In this document: in pieces, positions 57,653 to 64,000 of the stretch
Position numbering within the stretch: position 1 is the stretch's first letter
How the letters are laid out: every line of letters begins with the position of its first letter
NCBI RefSeq assembly: GCF_030272615.1
Contig: NC_081411.1
Coordinates: 207,792,244-207,856,243 of the forward strand
DNA: 64,000 nucleotides
Origin: Cryptomeria japonica
Taxonomy: Eukaryota; Streptophyta; Pinopsida; Cupressales; Cupressaceae
Direction of reading: 5' to 3'
Notes under the pieces: model-generated
Databases searched by the model: none
The model's input: only the letters and a program-made list of their open reading frames with translations
Told to the model about the DNA's origin: nothing
Made by a program: the position numbers and the translations under genes

Positions 57653-58550
57653 TTTAAAATTTAAAGTATTAAAATTTCAGTAAATTGAAAATATTAAAAT
57701 TAAAATGAATTGAAAGTTTTAAAAATTTAAATGAATTTAAAATATTAAAAGTTTCATAAATTTAAAAATATTATAACTAAATAAATTAAAAAATACCAAA
57801 AAAATTTTAAAACTAAATAAATTAAAAAATACTAAAAATTTGAAATTTAATTTTAATCTAAGTATAATTAATAACTGTCTATAAAATTTTAAAAATTAAA
57901 TATTTGTTTTTAATTTGAAACCTAGCTATAAATATAGAATTAAATTCTAAGACATAATTTAATTTAAGAAAAAAGGGAAAGCTGGCATCATTGCTTCTTT
58001 TATATATTTTCCTTTGTATTTAAAAAAAATTCTTGAGAAGATTTTATTTATTAAATCTATGAAATGTGATGACAAAAACAAAATTCATAGTGCAGAGAAA
58101 AAGAAGAAAGCAAAAAGAAAATGGCCATAGTTTGTAGAGGGATTGCTTTGGGTGTAGATTTGGATCCTGGATCTGCCTGGGTGCATCCGTGGACATAACT
58201 GATCAAATTTGTGGCCCAAAGTACACGTGCATGCTGCAGATTTGATTGTCAACCTGGATTGGGAACTAACTGATCAGTTCTGGGGTTTTTTCTGAGCAAT
58301 TTAGTAACATAGGGTTTTTAGCATCCTAGTTTTAGTCTCAAATATTTTATATATGTTTGTTGGAGTTCTTTTTAGTACCTTACAGTTTGAGTCCCATTAA
58401 CATACTTCTGTTATTTCTTTCTTTTTGATATGGGCAATTGCATTTGTTGTGCAACATTTAAACAAATTTTGTCATTGGAGAGTGGAAAACTGTGAGTCAT
58501 TTTGATGTTGGCTGGTGCAATTCTTGAGTACCATGTAAGGAGTAAAATGC
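56366..58550. other. Intergenic sequence downstream of the host gene
   Basis: Probable 3' UTR and then AT-rich decayed DNA. A TA run lies at 57618-57649, followed by AAATTTAAAAT-type low complexity to about 57950. No gene recognised; the minus-strand frame at 57217-57480 has no coding features. Confidence 0.45.
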
Positions 58551-58555
58551 AAATT

Positions 58556-58715
58556 TATAAGACTTGGACTTGGCAAGCTGATTTTTGACTTAGACTTGGA
58601 TTCTAGCTTGGCACTTTGACTTCACTAGGATTCGACAAATTGAAAAAATCATGAAATATAGATAATATCTAAGGATTTAAAGCTTTTATTATGCACCACA
58701 CATACATTGTATACA
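58556..58715 (+). repeat. Fossil hAT terminus
   Basis: GACTTGGACTTGGCAAG..GACTTAGACTTGG..AGCTTGGCAC matches, with C to T changes, the GACTCGGACTCGGC array of the hAT at 60751-60835. The inner flank also matches: TTTAAAGCTTTTATTATGCACC here, TTTAAAACTTGTTTCATGCACC there. It is an older copy of the same hAT end on the same strand; no transposase is attached. Confidence 0.6.
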
Positions 58716-59289
58716 TCAATAATGTTAGTACAAAATGGGATTTTGAGTTGAAGGAATGCAATTTTTTAAACATAAATATTCTTAAGTATTTTAGGAGTAA
58801 AACACTTGTGGATTATGATATCTGTGGTATTGGAAACAGAAATCACAACATGAAGTCATGAACTATAGTAGAGAGGAGCTTGTATCACAGCCTGGCATCA
58901 CTAGTTCTATGTGGGCTTTTGCACTTGTATCTTCAACAAATTTGCTATGTTTTTCTAGCCTTATGAGCATTATTTAGGATCAGGATTGACTCAGCATATC
59001 AAAGTATAAATGTAATTCAATTACTTGGGATTTAATTGGAAAAAAGTTGACATAATAAAAAAAATTGTATTTCCATTTGGGATGGTTCAAACTGATTTGA
59101 ATTTTTTGCCTTTTAAAACTATAGCGTGGATTTGGGGGCAGCAGACCCAGAGGGGTCAAGGTGTAGCATACCTCATGGGATCTAGGGGAAATGTCCAAAT
59201 TAAGGCCTTTGAGACCACATAGACCTTTATGGTGCATGTCATTTTTTATAATTTTATAACTTTTAACCAATTTTAGATGCCACACATAT

Positions 59290-59680
59290 ATCAGTTTCAG
59301 TTCCAGTTTTTGATGCTTCATTGAGCAATGCCTTTGATTTCCAATTTATCATTGTTTTGCTCCATCATGGATTGATAACAAGTGTGGAATCACTCTCTAT
59401 CTCTAACTTGTTTATCTTGTGTTTTAAACATAACTTCAATCCATGAATGAGAGCATGGAACTCTGCCTTATTGTTTGCCCCCTGTTGCAGCGGCTTTGAG
59501 GCTCTACAAACTATATGACCTAGCCGGTCTCTAATGATGTAGCTCGCTCTAGACATTGTTGGGTTGTCCTTGGAGGCCCCCTCAAAATTTTGTTTGTGCC
59601 AGTTGTGTTGTGGAGGTTTCCATTCTATTAGGGACCTTTTTGTTTGGGACTCAACTCCCCAACCCCATCAAGTTTCGAAG
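59290..59680 (-). pseudogene. RNase H-domain remnant of a retroelement
   Basis: On the minus strand: GSLIEWKPPQHNWHKQNFEGASKDNP, then SYIIRDRLGHIVCRAS, NNKAEFHALIHGLKLCLKHK and LEIESDSTLVIN. This is RNase H I with motif residues corresponding to F-D/E-G-A, E of AEF and D of SDS; the first Asp is now Glu. This form is typical of plant LINE C-terminal RNase H, although RNase H domains of Gypsy elements are similar. No RT is next to it. Confidence 0.65.
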
Positions 59681-59764
59681 TTTCTAAGTTTCTAAGTGAT
59701 CCTGAGTGGAAAAATCATCATTTTCCGGAGTAAAATCCATATTCTAAGGGTTAAAAGGTCAAAA

Positions 59765-60390
59765 TTCCATACTAGAGGTGCTTTTCCCCTCATATTCCTG
59801 ACTACCCATGGTTTTCCCCTCTCATAATCCAGACTGGACATGGATTTGCCCAGAAATCCATACTTGCTCCATTTTTTCACCACTGTGAATCCATACTAGG
59901 GTCGTTTTTCCCCTGGAAGCATAAAATTTGACTGTGTCAAAATTTATCCTGACTACCCACGCTTTTCCACCAGGGAGGGATGGACAAGGTTGCGGATAAC
60001 GTTTGCATTCATTCCACACCTGGGTCGATTTTCCACTAGGTCTTTTGTGACAAGTTTTTGAGGATTTTTGTCCGGATTTTCATCCAGACTCATATCGATT
60101 TTCCACTGAGAGTATTATTGATGATTTTAGAGTCCAGATTTTCATCCAGACTGAGGTCGTTTTTCCACCAAGGGGTTATTTTGAATGTATAAAGTGATTT
60201 TTGTTTGGAATTTTTATTCCACACTCATCAATTTTCCCCTTGCCCCATTTTGTGTCCATTTTGATGGATTTTGTTGGGAAATTTTGTCCATACTAAGATT
60301 GATTTTCCCTTATGGGGAATATTTTGATGTTTTAAATAATTTTGGTGGGATTTTTTAATCCCTACTTGGATCGATTTTCCCAAGTGGCTC
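59765..60390 (+). repeat. Degenerate 59-73 bp tandem array with GATTTTCC core
   Basis: The core [GC][AGC]TTTTCC[CA]C recurs at about 59771, 59809, 59902, 59961, 60027, 60097, 60158, 60231, 60301 and 60373. In most units it is preceded by CC[AT][GT]ACT-x-GGTCG (CCATACTAGGGTCG, CCAGACTGAGGTCG). From the third unit on, spacing is 59-73 bases. Confidence 0.75.
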
Positions 60391-60738
60391 AAATTTTGAT
60401 TTAAATTGCAGTATTTTAATAAAGTGAGCCTTGTTTTAATTGTTTTTTAATAAAAGCAACGATTATTTAATAAATTTAAAAAACAATTAAATGATTTGCA
60501 ATAAGCATTTAATATTTTCAACCTTCTAGAAGCAAATCAGTTTCACTCAAGCAAGTATAAGAACAAGTGTTTTATCCCACATTGCTTGTGTGGTGAAAAT
60601 TGATGATGAAAGCAAGTTTAAAGAGAGGAGTCCAGCATTATTTTATTATTAAGTTTGCCAGGTGTTTCCATGCAAAGGCGATTTTCTCTCTTATTGGTGA
60701 ATTTTGGTGAAGTGTTTTGGTGAAGCGATTGGTAGAAG
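60391..60738. other. Spacer between tandem array and hAT end
   Basis: AT-rich (60420-60520), then sequence with GAATTTTGGTGAAG/GTGAAGCGATTGG repeats near 60700-60730. Probably belongs to the same retroelement remnant as the array. No gene. Confidence 0.4.
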
Positions 60739-60750
60739 CAAAGTTCCCAG

Positions 60751-60835
60751 ACTCGGACTCGGCTCGGACTCGGCAAGGCCGACTCGACTTGTGACTCAGC
60801 TATGACTCGGCGACAACTCGGCTATGACTCGGCAA
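60751..60835. repeat. hAT subterminal repeats
   Basis: About nine GACTCGG or GACTCGAC/CAACTCGG units in direct and inverted order, CpG-rich against an AT-rich background. Likely transposase binding sites by analogy with other hAT elements. Confidence 0.65.
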
Positions 60836-61116
60836 AATAAAAAACCCTTGAAATTTAGAGATTTTTAACGATTTAAAACTTGTTTCATGCACCCATTATT
60901 GAATAAAGCTTAAAGACACTATAACATCATCAAATAGAAGCTAATTTGATCACATACATAAACATACATCCATCACATGCGTAGAAATGTAAATTGTAGC
61001 TGAAGGAAATAGAAAACATATATATATATATAGAGTTATAAATGTTGTCAAATGTATATAAAATCCATGACATCAAATGTTCCCAAACATATATATAACT
61101 GTAAACAAAAACAAGT

Positions 61117-63951
61117 CTATGGCTCAGGCTCTAGCTCATCCTCAGCCTCAGAGTAGTCTGTCTGCCTCCTACAAATGCGTCTAAGGTAGGTCCTGGATGA
61201 CTGAGAAGCCATAGTCTCTGCCCGTGAGGTGCCTGTGCTAGATCATGCTCTATCCTCCTCCTCTGCCATAGCCACAGCCTCAGCCTCTTTGTTTGCTTGG
61301 TCAACCCACTCATGGTCCACCTCAGTGAAGACGGGATCGGTAGACTCAGTGATCCACTCAGACTCTGGATCGATCTCTGCTAAAGTGATCGGAGAGGAGT
61401 CAGTGTCCAAAATCTGTCTGGTCCTAAGACGGAGGTTGTAATGAACAAAAACAAGATCATTCAACCTCTCCACAGACAATCTGTTACGCCTCTTCGAGTG
61501 GATGTGCTCGAACATGGACCATTTGCGCTCACATCCAGAAGCGTTGCATGGCTGGCTCAAAATATGGATGGCAATTTTTTGAAGGTTTGGGGTTGAGGGC
61601 CCAAACATTTGCCACCATCTCTCTGAAATAACGAAAAAGAAAAAGAAATCAAACTCATTTCCAACTTTAAGGCTAGATTATAAAATCAAAAATTAAAATG
61701 CATAAGCCATAAACTTAAGAATCTTAAGTTTACATATATTTCTACCTGGCTGCAATTGTGTTCGAGCCTCTATGCACATGCTGCTTGAGAAGATTGCCCC
61801 TTCTCGATTATTATATTTATCCAGCTGGAGCGTTGTACTTGAGGCTGTGCCATCAGTACACAACTTTTGAACCACTGTATACAGGCCACTAAGAACCTCC
61901 TCATCTGCCTTGAAGTCATCACGGAATCGAAATGCCGGATTGAGGTAATAGGCTGCTGCATGTATGGGCTTGTGAAGCTGGTTCTGCCATCTCCTAGCAA
62001 TAATCTCCCAAATGGGGCCGTACTTATCCTCATCTCTTGCATATATGGACCTAATGGCCTCCTTGGCCCTATCCATACCCTCATATATATAGCCCATAGA
62101 GGGCTTCTCCCCATCAACAACTCGTAGGAGAACTACGAGGGGCTCAGTGACCTACACATAATGTTAAACAAAAACAATTAAGTCACAAATTAAATAAAAA
62201 AAAAAGAAAAATTGCAAAGTTAAATTGTTAATAAATTAAAATTAAATTACTAAATAGTAGAGACTAGATAGTAGATACTAAATGTTAAATTGTAATAAAT
62301 TTACCTGCACGGTTTCTCCACAGGGGGTCCAAAAACCTGGCTCATCAAAAATGCAATTTACCACATCTATCCCTGCAGTGGTCGTAGCATAGGATGAGGA
62401 AGTCCACTCCTCGCCAACAAAAATACGCCTTAAAGCCGCCTTTGATTTTATCAAGGATTTTAGTGTGAGGAAGTTTGAGGCAAACCTCGTGATACCAGGA
62501 CGAGCCAACTCCTTTTGCCCCGTGTATTGCCTCATAATGCTAAGGACCAATGCATGATTGTAGATAAACTTGCTGATATTTTTGGCCCTTTCAACTATTG
62601 ATTTCACCCATTCAAGCTTACCAATATCCTCCAACATGAGGTCAAGGCAATGGGCCGCACAAGGAGACCAAAAAATTTTCGGGTGCCTCTCCATCAAAAG
62701 TTTACCTGCAGCAATTTTAAGTTAATTAGAAATTTTGATGTGTTAAGAAAATTTTAAATAATCATAGATGCCTCTCCATCAAGACTTGAAAAGTTCAAAA
62801 TTTATCTGCAGCAACATAACTTGCTGCATTATCTGTCACCACCTGCACCACATTTTCTTCCCCCACCTCTTGTATGACTTCCTCAATAGCCTCACATAAG
62901 TATGTGGCATTTTTCACATGTGAGGAAGCATCAATAGATTTCAAGAACATGGTCGATCTTGAAAATAGAGTTTCAAACTTTCAACAAATCAAAATTTAAT
63001 TTATTCAATGCATTTAGGGAAGTACAAATTAGAATGAATCATGATCAATCACTTCCGCAGGAAACAAGAAAATTTAAGAGTGTTCTATTCCTCCTATCCG
63101 TCCAACCATCTGTCATGATGGTGCAACCCTTTTGGCTCCAAGACTGTCGGTGGTCCTCTAGCTCAACTTTCATATCCTCAACCATTTGTAACAAGAGGGG
63201 GCCACTTAACTCAGCATCGGTAGGGGCTTTAAACCCCGCACCACAAATGGTATGGAATCTACCATGCCTTGCCAATAAGGAGACCTGTCACAAATAGATT
63301 ATGATTAGACAAAGTAGAGTTCAACTTCAAACTATAAATTTACTTTTAAACTTAAAGCAATCAAATCAAAAAGAATTACCTGGCTGCAATAAATGGAATG
63401 TTGCAAAAGTACCAAAACTTGCAAATTTGTTTTCTTGCAGCATCATGAACCTCCTTGTTCCAACCCATGCCCTCAAGCGAGGGTTGTGCCCCAAGAGTAC
63501 TACGCGGCACAAAATAACTATCAAACCTGGATTTCTGAACTCTAGGGCCAAAGGTAATAGTGCCACCAGGAGGAGTAGAAGTAGAAGCACTAGCACTAGC
63601 AGAAGCACTAGGGTGAAAGGGAGGCATGGAAGAACCCTCTCCAACACAGCCTACGGATGTGGATGCGGATGCGGGTGCATGGGAGCCAATAGCACTTAAC
63701 TCTTCCAATTGCCTCTTCTTAGTTAACTTTTCTTGTTCATGTGTTTCTAATTGGACATAACATAAATGTTTTGCCTCAGGAGTTTGTAATTTGCATACCT
63801 CAATATCATGGCTAGGTATGCCGGCAATATGGTATTTAAATCTATTGATGCCACCAAAATTAATTTCTTTACAAAAAAAACATTTTGTTTGATTTTTTTG
63901 TCTGCCAATAAAGTCTTCAGTATATTTCCAAGCCTCATCCTTTTTAGGCAT
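61117..63951 (-). pseudogene. hAT transposase (BED finger, DUF659, hAT C-terminal), damaged
   Basis: Minus-strand pieces: 63951-63380 (BED finger CFFC...H...C at residues 24-53, then a Ser/Ala-rich spacer and WNKEVHDAARKQICKFWYF); 63284-about 63040 (DUF659, GAGFKAPTDAELSGPLL, TDGWTDRRNRTLLNF, first catalytic Asp region); about 62966-62815 (SIDASSHVK, VVTDNAASYVAA, second Asp region); 62706-62305 (FWSPCAAHCLDLML); 62151-61746; 61622-61243 (SGCERKWSMFEHIHSKRRNRL, the dimerisation region). Introns 63379-63285, 62304-62152 and 61745-61623 have GT..AG and keep frame. Damage: a one-base loss near 63260, a duplicated segment at 62700-62820, and a TGA at 61243-61245 after which the same frame reads on to TAG at 61117 (RTYLRRICRRQTDYSEAEDE). 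Recently dead. Confidence 0.85.
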
Positions 63952-64000
63952 TGTGAAAAATGAATGTTTTTTAAACGTGAAGGCTGCTGCAATAAGAAAA

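Larger units (their letters stand above)
60739..64000 (-). mobile_element. hAT-type DNA transposon, 5' end beyond window
   Basis: The minus-strand transposase (61117-63951) is followed on its 3' side by a subterminal array of GACTCGGC-type repeats (60751-60835) and an end near CAAAGTTCCC (about 60739). Subterminal short repeats that bind transposase are typical of hAT elements. The other end and the 8-bp target duplication cannot be seen. A decayed relative of its terminus lies at 58556-58715. Confidence 0.75.

Noticed and set aside
62697-62825. Calling the interval between the second-Asp and CAAHC parts of the hAT transposase an ordinary intron
   Set aside because: There is no GT donor where coding stops, and the interval ends are a duplicated segment, so it is more likely a tandem duplication.
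1-64000. CRISPR arrays, bacterial operons, tRNA or rRNA genes
   Set aside because: Direct repeats here are LTRs, target duplications or tandem duplications; no spaced uniform repeats, cloverleaf or rRNA motifs were seen. The TGGTATCAGAGCC sites are tRNA-complementary primer sites and not tRNA genes.

Overview
The window is plant nuclear DNA, and its repeat style (very large nested LTR retrotransposons, AT-rich decayed spacers, long introns, one sparse gene) suggests a large seed-plant genome, possibly a gymnosperm. That assignment is inference. No prokaryotic operons, rRNA, tRNA or CRISPR were seen. About 95% of the window is transposable elements or their remains, and only one host gene is recognisable.

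Layout. 1-10918: a decayed LTR-type element bounded by two direct copies of one sequence (1-609 and 10334-10918), holding a plant-mobile-domain (PMD)-like reading frame near 1.1-1.8 kb and an antisense Gypsy-type gag remnant at 6.6-7.8 kb. 10919-12445: a LINE fragment (RT) on the minus strand. 12449-12893: an AT-rich two-copy tandem repeat. 13196-45894: a 5'-truncated minus-strand L1-type LINE (LINE-A) flanked by an 18-bp target-site duplication and split by two insertions that each carry another insertion. Element 3 (18373-34368, minus, Copia-type ends, gag plus a long unknown ORF, no pol) sits in the LINE endonuclease domain, and element 4 (24240-32745, plus, Gypsy-type protease, no pol) sits inside the gag of element 3. 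Element 2 (35013-45142, plus, Copia-type gag-protease, no pol) sits in LINE ORF1, and element 1 (35266-40211, plus, full-length but nonsense-ridden Copia) sits inside the 5' LTR of element 2. Each LTR element has 5-bp target duplications. At three of the junctions the host coding sequence can be followed across the insertion.

45.9-51.5 kb: AT-rich decayed spacer with two LTR-like remnants and a compound TA/TG/CA microsatellite. 51.5-56.4 kb: the host gene, encoding a two-Agenet plus C-terminal ENT domain protein (predicted 423 aa, three coding exons plus a 5'-UTR exon). 56.4-60.7 kb: spacer with a fossil hAT terminus, an RNase H remnant, and a 59-73 bp tandem array built on a GATTTTCC core. 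60.74-64.0 kb: a recent but broken hAT DNA transposon on the minus strand whose 5' end lies beyond the window.

The most unusual content is the set of three nested LTR elements (2, 3 and 4) that keep good LTRs, primer sites and gag or protease but lack RT, RNase H and integrase, and instead carry long unknown reading frames. They look like non-autonomous passengers that depend on enzymes supplied in trans.
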